A stretch of DNA of 21,713 bases from Gnetum montanum (GCA_015680685.1 MNCI01033570.1:64001-85713); one strand, 5' to 3'; positions 1-9,855 are shown, counted from the first letter of the stretch. Notes: generated by a model from the letters alone, not told the origin. Numbers and translations: made by a program.

Positions 1-1440
1 GAGAACGAGTGGTAGAAACTCAAGTTCTTTCCAAGGACACTCATAAAGGAGGCAGAGAGTTGGTACCAGTCCTTAGAGCCAGAAACCATTAGGAGGTGGA
101 GTATGATGTTAGAACTCTTCAATGATAAATATCAAATGTACTCCAGAGTGTCTAATTTGTGTAAGCAGATCCAAGGATGGAAGCAAGGTACTCATGAACC
201 CTTGGATGCTACCATGGGCCACTACTATGCATTGTTACATCATTGCCCAGGCCATGGTTATGCACAGCAGGATCAACTACACCATCTCGTAGATGGGCTA
301 AGGTATGAAACTAGGAGAACCCCTGGGACTTATGCCTAAGGGAGATTACCAGAACTTAGATCCCATGAGATTCATCGATTTTTGGAGCAATCAACCAAAG
401 AAGAAGGGGAGCTACAAAAAAGAGAGAGCGTGGAAGAATATAACCATGATGCCTCTCTTCGAAAGAAGGGAGTGAGATTTTATGATGAAGAGGATGAGTC
501 ACCACTCGAAGAGTTGGTGAACAGAAAAACCTTGCCGCTTTAAAAGCTAACAACAGAAGTATCCGCTAAGGTAGATGAAGTATGGAGCTCCTTAGATAGT
601 AAAATTGAAACTATCCTAAAGATTTTAGAGGAGTCTAAGGAGGAATGAAGTAGTGACAAGAACAAGATAAAGTGGAGAGATTCAAGCCTTGGACGTGACA
701 AGGGTAAGGGAAAAATAACTATCTTCGATGAGGTTGTGGACTCAGACATAGAAAATGATGGTGGATGTGAGATCTTCCACTATGACCATCCTAAGGAATG
801 TTGTCCAATCATCTCACATCTACAAGAGTCTGGGGTGTATGCACTTAACTCGAGACTCAACAGATGGCAGACACCCTGAAGGTTACCTTATCCCCAAGGT
901 AACCCAAGGTAGTTCCACCAACTGTTGACGTAGTATCCAGGTGGAACTCTACCACAACCCATTGGAAAAAATCAGTAGTGGAAATACCCACAGTCATGGG
1001 GGATGCCACCACTAAAACAACAGTACCCTTACCGGTAGCTAGACCCATATGGATACTATGTGCAGCAACCTATTTCTCCAAGTGACTCCATGGGTCACAC
1101 AACTCCCCAACATCACTACCAAGTTTGGGAGTACTTTAGAAGGACTCCTCCTCTGGGAGACATTCCACATCCATACCATCCTCCAAATTCATCTGCCTCT
1201 CTTTCACCAGTAGTTCCCATACCACCCGCTCCAATAATGCAAGGGGAACTCCCCACTCAACTATAACAATGTAACGCTATGAGAGCTGTAACCATTCAAC
1301 CCACTACTAGTTCTAAGAACTATAAAAAGAGAAGACCTTTATTCAGAACCAAAAGCCTAGAAAAGCTCTCACAACAACAAGCCGTTGAGTCCATGCATGC
1401 TCCTGCAACATACAAGACTTCGGAGCTCCCTTCCATCCAA
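1..1440 (+). pseudogene. gag: gag of element A (partial, with in-frame stops)
   Basis: One reading frame (starting at base 1) runs through gag, broken only by stop codons, for example TAG 13-15, TAA 337-339, TAA 541-543 and TGA 646-648. The start is left of the window. It begins in the retrotransposon Gag core (motif FFPRTL then WYQSL at about 28-75), continues through a charged, helical region, reaches a zinc-knuckle-like motif at 766-805 and ends in a proline/glutamine-rich linker (about 840-1440). Gag forms the cytoplasmic virus-like particle and its knuckle binds element RNA. The second knuckle cysteine is Phe here (ttc 775-777) where B keeps Cys. At 337, 541 and 646 B retains CAA (Gln), so these stops are secondary. 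Identification as Gag is firm. Function is lost. Confidence 0.85.
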
Positions 1441-1822
1441 CAATAAAGCTTCATGCATACAGTTATGTTAACGCATACCGTAACTGACTGGATCAAGGTA
1501 GAATACCTTCCTAGGAAACTATTTGACCCTTGGAGTCCCTTAATCTATCTACAAGTCACCGGAAATGAACCACATAAGGCTCTTATTGATTCATGTTCCG
1601 GAGTCAACTTAATATCATGAGAAATGTATCAAGCCTGGAACCTACCCCAACTCAAGAAGAGCAAAATTCAACTAGATTTGGCTAACCAGATCATCACTAT
1701 TCCCTTGGGATTGGTGGAGGACATTGGTACCACTATGTATGGTTGGTCATACCCAGCAGATTTCCTGGTGATAGAAGTTAACAACAATGAAGGGGACTTT
1801 CGAATTATGATGGGAAGGGCGT
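1441..1822 (+). pseudogene. pro: Protease domain of element A, part 1 (cut by solo LTR S)
   Basis: Continues the gag frame. Retroviral-type aspartic protease normally cleaves the Gag-Pol polyprotein. The active-site triad, DSG in B, reads Asp-Ser-Cys here (1588-1596), so the catalytic glycine is gone. A stop (tga 1618-1620) follows soon after. The C-terminal part ends in the family motif IMMGRA, where the reading is interrupted exactly by the TG of solo LTR S at 1823 and resumes with Trp-Leu at 3157. Read across the gap the frame is conserved, which shows that the insertion hit a protease gene that once read continuously. Confidence 0.8.
1818..1822. repeat. Left target-site duplication of solo LTR S (GGCGT)
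   Basis: GGCGT lies directly before the TG of S and is repeated directly after its terminal CA at 3152-3156. Five base pairs is the usual duplication for Ty3/gypsy integrases. Removing S and one copy restores the Gly-Arg-Ala-Trp-Leu protease motif. Confidence 0.92.
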
Positions 1823-1970
1823 TGAAACACCACAAAAATCTTTGAGTTTAGCATCTGTCTGACAAGAAGCGGGTCCCCACGACCCACAGAAGACTCTGGC
1901 TACATTTCAAACCACACAGGGAAATCTTGAGAATCAAACACCGGGTTTTCATCAAGTGTTGTGCCAGCGT

Positions 1971-2385
1971 CTACGCCCAGCGTATACGCCCAGTGTCTAC
2001 GCCCGGCTCTCCGGCGTACACACCCAAGTACAGCAGATGCACGCGCTCGACGACAAGATCTCCAATGGCAACATGAAGGTTATACCGAAGAGCAAGGATT
2101 GAAGCAAGTGGACACCCTTCGGCGTATACGCCCAGCATATATGCCCAACATTCATCAGCGTATACGCCCCAGCGTATTACGCCAGCATCCATCAGCGTAT
2201 ACGCCCCAGTGTATTACGCCAACATCCATCAGCGTATACGCCCCAGCGTATTACGCTAGCATCCATCCAGCGTGTACGCCCAGCGTACACGCCTGGCGTA
2301 TTACGCCCAGCGTATACGCTGGCCTTTTGTAGCGTATACCCCCAGCGTATGCCAAGTTTCTAAATTGTAACGCCCGGTCTATACG
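1971..2385. repeat. U3 array of GCGTATACGC palindromes in solo LTR S
   Basis: The perfect 10-bp palindrome GCGTATACGC occurs at 1980-1989, 2122-2131, 2158-2167, 2195-2204, 2232-2241 and 2310-2319. It is accompanied by about ten near copies (gcgtattacgcc, gcgtgtacgcc, gcgtacacgcc, gtctatacgcc, gcgtatgcc). Most are preceded by CCA and followed by CC. The array lies 40-450 bp upstream of the LTR's TATA box, where retrotransposon enhancers sit. A transcription-factor or chromatin-protein binding array is an inference; I do not recognise the motif. Confidence 0.85.
2154..2264. repeat. Three tandem copies of a 37-bp repeat inside S U3
   Basis: Units start at 2154, 2191 and 2228, exactly 37 bp apart. 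Each contains one GCGTATACGC followed by one GYGTATTACGCY, so each unit pairs a perfect palindrome with a one-base-expanded version. The copies differ at only a few positions, indicating recent duplication. Confidence 0.85.
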
Positions 2386-2426
2386 CCACGTGTCTCCCAG
2401 TCCAATTTCCCCGGTAACCCTACCCC

Positions 2427-2434
2427 TATAAATA
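2427..2434 (+). promoter_or_regulatory. TATA box of solo LTR S
   Basis: TATAAATA in a C-rich context (ccctataaatagcc), the plant consensus form, with the palindrome array upstream. It marks the U3/R side of the LTR and fixes its orientation as +. A transcription start about 25-35 bp downstream is inferred. The A, B and E LTRs each have the same TATAAATA octamer. Confidence 0.7.
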
Positions 2435-2487
2435 GCCTAGTTTTCCGCATTTTTAAGGTTGGAAAAAATTCACCAGAGCAGACCCAG

Positions 2488-2975
2488 AGCAATTACGCTA
2501 CAAAAATCCCCTTACGCTTACGCTTACGCTGGAAGTCCTGTACGCCAAGCACAATCCGCGCTCCGCCTACCGTGTTAGCCGGCTGCATCCCTCCACCCAC
2601 CGGGGCTTTACGTCCGCCTTGTGTCCCTACACAACTGCATCAGACTAGTGCACAACATTTTAACTCTATAATCTACTGTTTACGCTTGTTGCAAGTTCTT
2701 TTTCAGTTTTACGTCAATTTGGCCCACGCTTCGTTCATGCCTGCTTACATTTACACTCCGTCCGCGTCTGTGTATGCCCACACTATTTACGCCGTTTGTA
2801 TCTGTTTACGCCCTTTGTACTTATTTACGCTGTTTACAGTTTGTCTGTATACGCTTACGCCAGGCCTATCTCTGTTTACGCCGCTCACACTCGGCGTTGT
2901 TCATGCCCCTCTACACTTACGCTCTACGCTTGTTTCGCCGTTTACGCCCTATTTTACGTATAACCCAGCGTATAA
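2488..2975 (+). repeat. TTTACGC-rich R/U5 segment of solo LTR S
   Basis: Downstream of the TATA box the sequence holds many copies of (T)TTACGC, including three in tandem at about 2513-2529 and an irregular series at 2680-2960 (tttacgccg, tttacgccc, tttacgctg, cttacgcca and others). They share the TACGC half-site of the U3 palindrome but are not palindromic. Open frames here are cysteine/leucine/tyrosine-rich by-products of the repeat. Confidence 0.6.
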
Positions 2976-3151
2976 CACTTCGGTGGCGCTCGGGGAAGTC
3001 CTTGTTTGATCCGCGTGCGGACCATTCAAGGCACTTTGCCTTCGTCCACTCCAGCTCACCCTCAAGCGGAGGCAGGGTCGACTGTGCTTGTCCGTGGATC
3101 TGTCGATGCCTATAACATTCCAGCCCCGCACCGATGATTTCGGTCGACACA

Positions 3152-3156
3152 GGCGT
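3152..3156. repeat. Right target-site duplication of solo LTR S (GGCGT)
   Basis: Second copy of the duplicated target, followed by ggctaagcac, which matches ggctaaatac in element B at the same protease position. Confidence 0.92.
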
Positions 3157-3567
3157 GGCTAAGCACAATAGACGCATGCCTGTGATCTTTCCTTAGAAAT
3201 ATATAAGGTAAACATTTATGGAAAGATCGAGAAGAAGAAAGTTCCATGCATCACATACAGTGACTTAGAGGATGATGACATGCAGGAATCATCAGTGATG
3301 CAAAATTTAACATTTCCTGCATGTAATCGGTGTGCACTAGAGGATAACATTCAAAGGTGGTTGTATGTAGCAACCACTCAAGAAGAGAATACCCAGTGGT
3401 TGATAGCTGATCAAGAGAGTAGTGCATCAACATGCATGGAATGAACTGGAGAAATAACTCATGCCAACGAGGGCATAGACACATTGGAATATGAGCATTG
3501 CCAACTTCCATCCCTTAATCTAAGAACATCAATTGGGAGAAGTTGGATACTTCTAAGAAATTCAAAT
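3157..3567 (+). pseudogene. Protease end and pre-RT linker of element A, part 2
   Basis: Resumes the protease Trp-Leu motif right after the S target duplication, then continues through an acidic linker (about 3240-3560) that aligns with B on the minus strand between about 11160 and 10750. A keeps a longer open reading of this linker than B does, with a TGA at 3442-3444 as the only stop I see before the junction. Near 3568 homology to the pre-RT segment ends and homology to B's post-integrase sequence starts, so RT, RNase H and integrase are missing. The end of this entry is the deletion junction. Confidence 0.75.
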
Positions 3568-3758
3568 AAATGCTCATTATTTCGAATCTCTCCCTTTTCA
3601 TTCAGTCATGGGGAAGATTTCCACCTATGCTAATCATTTGGGGCCCTCAATTCTTTTTAGTTTTTGTTTTACATGTTTTTGTCTTACACATTTTTGTTTT
3701 ACAAATTTCTTTAACTTTTCTTGTTTTTGTTTTTCAACATCGTTTTACTTTTTCATTT

Positions 3759-3785
3759 TGTGTGTGTATGTGTGTGTGTGTGTGT
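3759..3785 (+). repeat. (TG)n microsatellite
   Basis: About 13 TG units with one A interruption. The same position in element B (7657-7689, read as CA on + strand) has an uninterrupted run, so the microsatellite belongs to the family's 3' region. Confidence 0.9.
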
Positions 3786-4928
3786 TTTACCCACCTTGTA
3801 AGTTTGTCATTCAATAAGTGTTCTTCATGATGGTATGAACTATTTTCGTATTGATTGCTAATTTTTGGTTTTTACCTTTTAAGTTATGATGTTGATACTA
3901 AGGTATGGTTCTTTTAATATAGCAGGTAATGATTCCACTTCATCCATCCATCCACAAGTTCTATGGTCTCTCTTGGCTTGGAAATGTACAGTCTCTTCCT
4001 AAATAAGAACTCTAACGAATCGGTGACTAGGCACTTCTCAAACTAAGGAAGGACTCAAGGATTGAAAAGGGTGTGACTTCAAGGGAACTTGATGCATTTG
4101 TGTTGGCCGTTCTCTTGGGTGCTTGGTTGTTTTCTTCTTGAGTTTTCTTACCATTCCAACGATACCCAATTATTGGGAAGCTGAGTAATAAAAATAACAA
4201 AGTCTTTACATGGTGTGGTTCTCACGTATACACACATAAAAAAATGAAGAAAAAGTGAGAATTCAAAGCACACCCCTTAGACGAAATAATCACTTGGGCT
4301 ACAAGCACTGGTTATGGAACTAAAAATGTTCCCTATAACTAAGGCCCTTCTCGCTTCCCATTCTATCCTCCTTCGTTTCGTCAGAATGGTGGTGGCTCTT
4401 TAGAGATGCATTCTTGTTATTCAAGTGGAAGGATTGCCCGAATGCATTGATGCGAAGTCAGGTTTGTTTGAGGCCAGACTTGAAATGGGATTTACTAAGT
4501 CATATTAATCATTAACTTCACAAAGGGCTACACACCACCTTGTTCTTGGGATTCCATTCCATTCTCTTCACTCCACCCTTCTCTCCATTGTTCACCTCAT
4601 TGCCGGTTGTATCATTAGTGTATATTTTGGTGGATATATTGTTTTCTTTTTGGTAAATTCTTGCAGTTAAGACTTTAACTCTTNTGTTCATTTTCATCTT
4701 AACATCCATTTCATTGATGTTATCGTTGTCTCCATTCTATTGCTATCGGAGGCTCACAATTAGTCATGGGGGTACGGGACCCAATTTTTTCGATTTTCTC
4801 CTAACTCCTAAACCTTAGGTAGTCATCAATATTATATCTCTAGACCCACAATCAGCTGTACCACAACTTAGCCAATGGACCTTTCACTGAAGCAAGGTAT
4901 CAACTACATTATGATTCATTCACCCTTG

Positions 4929-4933
4929 CTAAT
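4929..4933. repeat. Left target-site duplication of element B (CTAAT)
   Basis: CTAAT precedes the LTR start at 4934 and is repeated at 15098-15102. B itself carries the uninterrupted equivalent of this target (around 6299-6310 on its own 3' noncoding region), proving the insertion point. Confidence 0.93.
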
Positions 4934-5356
4934 TGATGAGTGGTGAGGTACCCCTACACTCAACCATACGAAATGAGCGTAGCATGCACGATCCGGTCAA
5001 ACTCCACAGACTAGATGCCTAAACACCCCATGGAACACTTGGGGTTAATCATTCGTTGTCTTCCCAGACAGACTTGTTATTGTCACGGTGTATGGTTAAG
5101 TAAGTCCGAGGTATATGATTTTTTTGTTTTTTTATGGTTTTATATCTTCTATACTAAGAGCGAAGGGTTGAGAAACTAGCTAACTCTAACTAAGGTCCTA
5201 AGTCTAAATTAACTAGCGTCAACATCGGTTCCCACTTACCGTACACACCCTGAACTATGCAACTGTGGCTACCAAATACTAATCATTACTGGGATCACCA
5301 CACGTAATGCACGTGATCGAAGTGGTTGTACTGAGGCACCTAACTAGCCTAAGCAT

Positions 5357-5532
5357 GATGAGCAGCCAATTCCTTGACTAGCTGTACACATCCGTAGATG
5401 CTCGTAATCAAGTCGTACTCATCTCGCGTTCTAGGAGATAAGGGTAAGAGAATCTTATCGCAATGAGTAGCTGATTCCTTGGTTAGCTGTACACATTCGT
5501 CAATGCTTGTAACCAAGTCGTACTTATGCCGT
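5357..5532. repeat. Diverged duplication inside the B-type LTR
   Basis: Two similar segments of about 70 bp (5357-5427 and 5462-5532) are offset by about 105 bp and share tagctgtacacat and aagtcgtact blocks. The 5' LTR has the same pair (about 14567-14740). The A LTR at 15488-16280 lacks this block, which accounts for most of its shorter length. Confidence 0.7.
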
Positions 5533-5618
5533 GCTAATGCATGTAATAAATAATAGGTAGGAAATAACATTTAATAAACCTATTCCATGCACTGCAAGGT
5601 TTATCCACAAAGCTCGTC

Positions 5619-5624
5619 TTTATT
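5619..5624 (-). terminator. Poly(A) signal AATAAA in B 3' LTR
   Basis: AATAAA on the minus strand about 170 nt downstream of the TATA box. Equivalent hexamers lie at 14829-14834 (5' LTR) and 15731-15736 on + (A LTR). This is the expected position for the R-region polyadenylation signal of the genomic transcript. Confidence 0.5.
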
Positions 5625-5790
5625 GCTGTACACAACTTGCGTTCAGGTACAAAGCTACTCGAATAAATATTCGTTCACTTGGGGACTCCTACTGCGGGCA
5701 CATGGAAAATATTCTATCTCTGGAGTGATTAAACTGCTAGAGCTTTGCTACTTCTAGCCTAGGATGAAAAATGAGGGGAGTGCCACCTCT

Positions 5791-5798
5791 TATTTATA
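5791..5798 (-). promoter_or_regulatory. TATA box in B 3' LTR
   Basis: TATAAATA on the minus strand, also present at 15001-15008 in the 5' LTR and at 15554-15561 in the A LTR. The copy at this end could only drive outward transcription into element A's 3' region. Confidence 0.65.
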
Positions 5799-5811
5799 GA
5801 TTTGGTGGTGG

Positions 5812-5910
5812 ACCGCGATATCGTGTATGTGATATTGCAGGGGACGACGCGATATCACAACGATCGCGATATCGTGTACGTGATATCGTGGTGCATGCAA
5901 TATCGCGTCT
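5812..5910. repeat. GATATC palindrome cluster in U3 of B 3' LTR
   Basis: GATATC, usually as CGATATCG or GTGATATC, occurs at 5817-5822, 5851-5856, 5868-5873 and 5882-5887. Variants GATATT (5831-5836) and AATATC (5899-5904) complete six units in about 90 bp. The cluster lies directly upstream of the TATA box on the minus strand. The 5' LTR has three exact copies and one variant, so the unit number changes between LTR copies. An enhancer role is inferred from position. Confidence 0.8.
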
Positions 5911-5915
5911 CATCA

Positions 5916-5928
5916 TACCCCCATGACT
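5916..5928 (-). promoter_or_regulatory. Polypurine tract of element B
   Basis: On the minus strand AGTCATGGGGGTA abuts the 3' LTR TG at 5915. The G-run next to the LTR is the plus-strand primer position. The same 13 bases abut A's 3' LTR (15475-15487), which supports the assignment. Confidence 0.75.
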
Positions 5929-7655
5929 GAATGAAAACTTGTCCTTGAGTTCCTTACAATAATATCATGTAGGTATGAAATTATTGAGGGGAATGGAACT
6001 AATGGGATGACATGTGAATGGATCATTATTACAAGACTTGACAAAATTGGTGTTCATGACAACAAGGGTAAACACCTTATTATAATGACATCAGGCCTTA
6101 GTTGGCAACTGAGAAAGAGAGAGAGAAAGAAGTGTTGCTGCTGCCAACACCAAGATTGAACCTTTGTTGTCCATCCATAAGCGCGTCATCGATCTTGCTC
6201 CTTGCATAGCTACTTCAACGCTGCTCCATTCCAAGTGTTTTCTCCAGATCCAATCTATTATTTGCATGTCCGTCATCTGCACACACAACACAATCGTATA
6301 TTAGCAAGGGTAATTGAATCATCATGTAATTGATACCTTGCTTCAATGTAAGTCCATTGGCTAGGTTGTGGTATGGCTGATATGGATCTGGGAATATATT
6401 AATGATGACTACCTAAGGTGTAGGGGTTAGGAAGAAAATCAAAAATTTTTGGGGCTAGGGAAAAATTGAAAAAATTAGGCCCTGTACCCCCATGACTAAT
6501 TGCAAACCTACAGTAGCGTTAGAATGGAAAAAGAAAAGAAGTAAGAAAGAGAGATAAAAAGGGACAACTATGGCATTGATGAAATGGATGTCAAGATGGA
6601 AATGAACAAAATAAACTTAATTGCAAGAATGTTAAGGGAAAGAATTTAACTAAGGTTCCAAATAGGAATGTCAGTGGGTCCTCCCCAAAGTAGGCTCATG
6701 CCCTTAATGCCCTGACAAACCCACATTCAAAGAGTCCGTAGGCCCTAGGAATGTCATTGGAACAAGAGTTAAAGTCTTAACCACAAGAATTTACCAGAAA
6801 GAAAACAATGCATCAACCAAAATATATACACTAATGATACAATTGGCAATGAGGTGAAAAATGGGAAGAAGGATGGAGAGAAGAGAAATGGAATGGAATC
6901 CCAAGAACAAGGTGGTGTACAACCCCTTGTGTGGTTGATGATTAATGTGACTTGATAAATCTCATTCCAACTCTGGCCTCAAACCAACCACATCCAATGA
7001 CTTCACGTCAATGCATTCAGTTAAACCATCCACTTGGGCAACAAGAATGCATGCTCCGAGAGCCACCACAATTTCGACGAAAGAAAGGAGAGAATGGGAA
7101 GTGAGAAGGGCCTTAGTTAGAGGGAACACTTTTGGTTCCATAACTAGTGCTTGTAGCCCAATTTTATTCGTCTAAGGGGTGTGCTTTGAATTCTCACTTG
7201 GTTTTTTTTTGTGTTTTTATGCATGAGAACCACACCATGCAAAGACTTCTTATTTTTATTGTTTCAGCTTCTGATAATTGGGTAACATCAGAATGGCAAG
7301 AAAACTCAAGAAGAAACATTCAAGCACCCAAGAGAATGACCAACACAAAAGCATCAAGTTCCCTTGAAGTCACACCCTTTTCAATCCATGAGTCCTTCCT
7401 TAGTTTGAGAAGTCCCTAGTCACCGATTCATTAAAGTTCTTATTACAAAGGGACTGTACATTCCCAAGTCGAGAGAGATCATAGAAACTGGTGGATGGAT
7501 GGATGAAGTGAACTCATTGTCTGCCATATCAAAAGTAACATACCTTAGCATCAACATTGTGACTTAAAGGTAAAAATCAAACATTAGCAATCAATATGAA
7601 AATAGTTCATACCATCATGAAGAATGCTTATTATGGGACAAACTTACAGGGTGGA

Positions 7656-7690
<35 letters not shown>

Positions 7691-7827
7691 TTGAAAAAGT
7701 ATAACAATGATGTAAAACAAAAATGAGAAAAGTTAAAGAAATTTGTAAAACAAAAATGTGTAAAACAAAAACGTTGTAAAACAAAAACATGTAAAAAAAA
7801 CTTAAAAGAACTAAGGGCCCCATATGA
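5929..7827 (-). other. Element B 3' noncoding region
   Basis: About 1.9 kb between the end of pol and the PPT. No env-like or other coding frame is recognisable on either strand; the short open frames show no domain. It contains an internal copy of the PPT sequence (AGTCATGGGGGTA, minus, 6485-6497), a shorter version at the pol end (AGTCATGGGG, minus, about 7848-7857), a CA/GT microsatellite and a run of TTTTTGTTTTACA-like units. The intact equivalent of B's own target site in element A lies at about 6299-6310. Confidence 0.75.
7657..7800. repeat. (CA)n microsatellite and GTAAAACAAAAA units
   Basis: A pure CA run of about 16 units (7657-7689) is followed by five or so imperfect GTAAAACAAAAAYG repeats to about 7800. 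The homologous region in A (3655-3785) has the same arrangement in reverse complement with a shorter, interrupted run. Confidence 0.85.
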
Positions 7828-8999
7828 TTAGCATAGGTGGCCATCTTCCCCATGACTAAGTTGTAAGAAAGAGATCCGAAATAATGAGTAAGGTTGCCCG
7901 CTGGTGTAGGTGGAACTTGTATTGGTGATTGTAGATGCGCAGAAAGGTTTTGTTTGTTGTACATTAACCAATAACCTTTTATCCAGGCTGTCAGGATTAT
8001 ATATCATCATGGCTCCAGAGGGGAAGGTAGTATGAATAATATAAGGTCCTTCCCACAAGGTTTGAAACTTTGTACGTTGGGTTACATGCGTGGGGTTCCA
8101 GTAAAGAACCTTATCTCTAGGTTGTTACCTAAACTCTCGGATCCTTAAGTCATGACACTGTTTACTGTATGCCTTGTGCAACTCATTTAATGATAGTGTA
8201 ACCAATCTATTCTCATCTAACACATTCAAAGTTGCTAACTGTTGTTTTTGTGCTAGGTTGAGCTCCAGGTGAAGTTCACAAGCCGTGGATAGTGTATGGA
8301 ATTCATTCTATATGGGGAGTTTTGGAAGTTCTCCGTACACTAGCTCATAGGGAGAATATCCAGTAGGGAGCTTCCAAGTGGAACGATACGCCCAAAGAGC
8401 GTCGTTTAGTTTCGTGCTCCAGTCTCACCTAAATTTGCTAATTGTTCGTGTTAATATTCTTATAATCTCCCTATTAGTAACCTTAGCTTAACCATGAGCT
8501 TGGGGGTGGTAAGGTGTAGTTAGTTTATGCTCAACCCCTGAGCGTTGCATTAGTTTCCGAAAGGTTGCACCCGTAAAATGTGTCCCATTATCAGAAATGA
8601 GCGCACGTGGCATACCAAATCTATTAATGATTTGTTGTACAAAACATGTAGCTGTAGATGATGTGCAATTTGTTACAGTGGTTGCTTCAACCCATTTGGT
8701 TAAGTAATCAGCATCAACGATTATATATGCTTTTCCATTGGACATTGGTGTAATCGGTCCCATAAAATCTATTCCCTAGATATCGAAGGGTTCTAAAGGC
8801 TAAATCCATTGTTGCAGACCCTCCGTTCTAGCAATCATTCCCCCATCACATTGGTAGTGCTCACAGGATTGGACAAAATGATGGACATCCTGAAATAATG
8901 TTGGCCAATAATATCCTACAAGCAGAACCTTAGTAGTCGTTCATCTCCCAGCATAATGACCCCCACAGGGGCCCTCATGAGCATCCTGGAGAACTTCTA
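7828..8999 (-). pseudogene. int: Integrase of element B (degenerate)
   Basis: Integrase inserts element cDNA into nuclear DNA. The N-terminal HHCC zinc domain begins near 8980: His at 8979-8977 and 8958-8956, first Cys kept in SCEHYQC, but the second Cys position reads Tyr. The catalytic core starts at GIDFMGP (first Asp 8769-8767) and has the second Asp in ISDNGTHF (8592-8590). The third catalytic residue, Glu in the family motif after PYHPQ, is Lys (8484-8482) and is preceded by a stop at 8490-8488. The C-terminal GPY/F-like segment (GPYIIHTTFPSGAM, near 8050) follows and the frame stops at 7828. There is no chromodomain, as expected of the Athila/Tat branch. Stops include TAG where the family has Trp (FDI*GIDF) and TAA for Gln. 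Same frame as RT and RNase H. Confidence 0.88.
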
Positions 9000-9249
9000 A
9001 TTGATCTTGATTGGGCACAGACCATTGAACCAAGCCATCAGGGCAGACTTTATAAAGTTGTCCCTTGATTTCCATGAAGTACTTGGTTTTGTGAAGAAAC
9101 TGTTGTTTCTTTCTAAAGTCCAACTCCTGTGGTATTTGTTGGGAAGTGAGATAGGTAAGAATGCTACTATACCAATTTATTTCTATGGGTTGATTATTTA
9201 CTACACCATCAAAGAGGGTTTCATCAGGAAAATGGTCAGATACAACATA

Positions 9250-9650
9250 TTCATCCTCTTTGTTGTCCCACTGCAATCGAGATAGGTGATCAACAACTAC
9301 ATTCTCGGTGCCTTTGCGGTCTACTATGGTTAAGTCAAACTCTTGAAGAATCACTAGCCAACATATAATATGTGGGCTAACCGTTGGCTTGTTCATAAGG
9401 AACCAAATTGCACTATGATCTGTATGGATGTATACTTTGTAACCCAATACATAGTGCCTAAATTTGTCCAGTGCAAACACTACAACCATTAATTCTTTTT
9501 CTATAGTCATGTAGTTAAGTTGCGCATCGGTGATACTCTTATTAGCACAGTGGATGTAATACGGTTGTTTTTGTTCATCTAATTATGTCAGTATAGATCC
9601 TAAGGCGTAGTTAGATGCATCGGTCATGATATGGAATGGCCTGGACCAGT
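9250..9650 (-). pseudogene. RNase H of element B
   Basis: Removes the RNA strand during reverse transcription. It follows RT in the same frame. The four acidic positions are all visible: Asp in MTDAS (9621-9619), Glu in IEKEL (about 9500), Asp in HTDHSA (9420-9418) and Asp in VDHLSRL (9291-9289). One in-frame TAA (9585-9583) interrupts between the first and second catalytic positions, where related elements usually have a Gln-rich stretch. Catalytically the best preserved domain of B, although it cannot be translated in full. Confidence 0.85.
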
Positions 9651-9855
9651 CAGGGGCTTGTAGAATGGGAGTTTCCACAAGCCTCTGTTTGAGGGTTTGA
9701 AATGCTCGTTCACATTCCCTAGTCCATTTAAATAGTGCATCTTTTTTCGTTAATTCTACCAACGGTTTGGAAACTTTGGAGAAGTTTGCGATAAACCTCT
9801 TATAGTATCCAGTGTGTCCAAGGAACAACCTAATGTCTTTAACGGTCTCTGGTTG

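Larger units (their letters stand above)
1823..3151 (+). mobile_element. Solo LTR S (1329 bp) inserted in element A protease
   Basis: Begins TGAAACACC and ends GTCGACACA, the TG...CA ends of an LTR, and is flanked by the 5-bp direct repeat GGCGT (1818-1822 and 3152-3156). B's protease (near 11165-11185, minus strand) gives the uninterrupted site. There is no internal coding region, PBS or PPT, so this is a solo LTR left by LTR-LTR recombination. Orientation is set by a TATAAATA at 2427-2434. Upstream (U3) is packed with GCGTATACGC palindromes; downstream (R/U5) is rich in TTTACGC. CpG is very frequent compared with the surrounding element A, suggesting a younger insertion or weaker methylation decay. 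Open frames of up to about 145 codons inside it show no recognisable protein and come from the low-complexity repeats. The family is not identified; LTR layout resembles region E at the right end. Confidence 0.9.
3569..4933 (+). other. Element A 3' noncoding region, part 1
   Basis: Matches B's post-pol noncoding region (about 7890 down to 6300, reverse complement) throughout. It contains AGTCATGGGG at 3604-3613, repeated TTTTTGTTTTACA-like units (about 3655-3745), a GT microsatellite and AGTCATGGGGGTA at 4762-4774, identical to the polypurine-tract sequence at the 3' LTR boundary. Relative to B, about 150 bp are missing at the single N at 4684. No protein-coding signal was seen. Interrupted at 4933/15098 by element B. 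Confidence 0.75.
4934..5915 (-). repeat. 3' LTR of element B (982 bp)
   Basis: Reads TGATGAG...CTCATCA on either strand. Pairs with 14148-15097. It is about 32 bp longer than the 5' LTR, largely because of extra GATATC repeat units at the U3 end and a 4-bp insertion (cagacagac versus cagac) near 5065. The order on the minus strand is U3 with palindromes (5915-5810), TATA box (5798-5791), R with poly(A) signal (5624-5619), then U5. Confidence 0.95.

Noticed and set aside
2154-2264. Regular 37-bp repeats resembling a CRISPR array
   Set aside because: Units are contiguous with no unique spacers, there are only three, and they lie in an LTR U3 region of a plant genome without cas genes.
1961-2332. 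123-codon open frame across the palindrome array
   Set aside because: Produced by the 37-bp and 13-bp repeats; the opposite strand is also open for the same reason.
2572-3115. Overlapping open frames of 113-145 codons in solo LTR S
   Set aside because: They lie in the TTTACGC-rich R/U5 repeats, show repetitive Leu/Tyr/Cys-rich composition, overlap each other in two frames and match no domain.
3570-3830. Hydrophobic Phe/Val/Leu-rich open frames resembling membrane peptides or an env remnant
   Set aside because: Come from the TTTTTGTTTTACA and GT repeats in noncoding DNA; the same stretch in B (7656-7964) gives the same artefact.
7147-7419. 90-codon + strand open frame in B 3' noncoding region
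   Set aside because: The equivalent in A is not open, and the sequence shows no domain; treated as chance.
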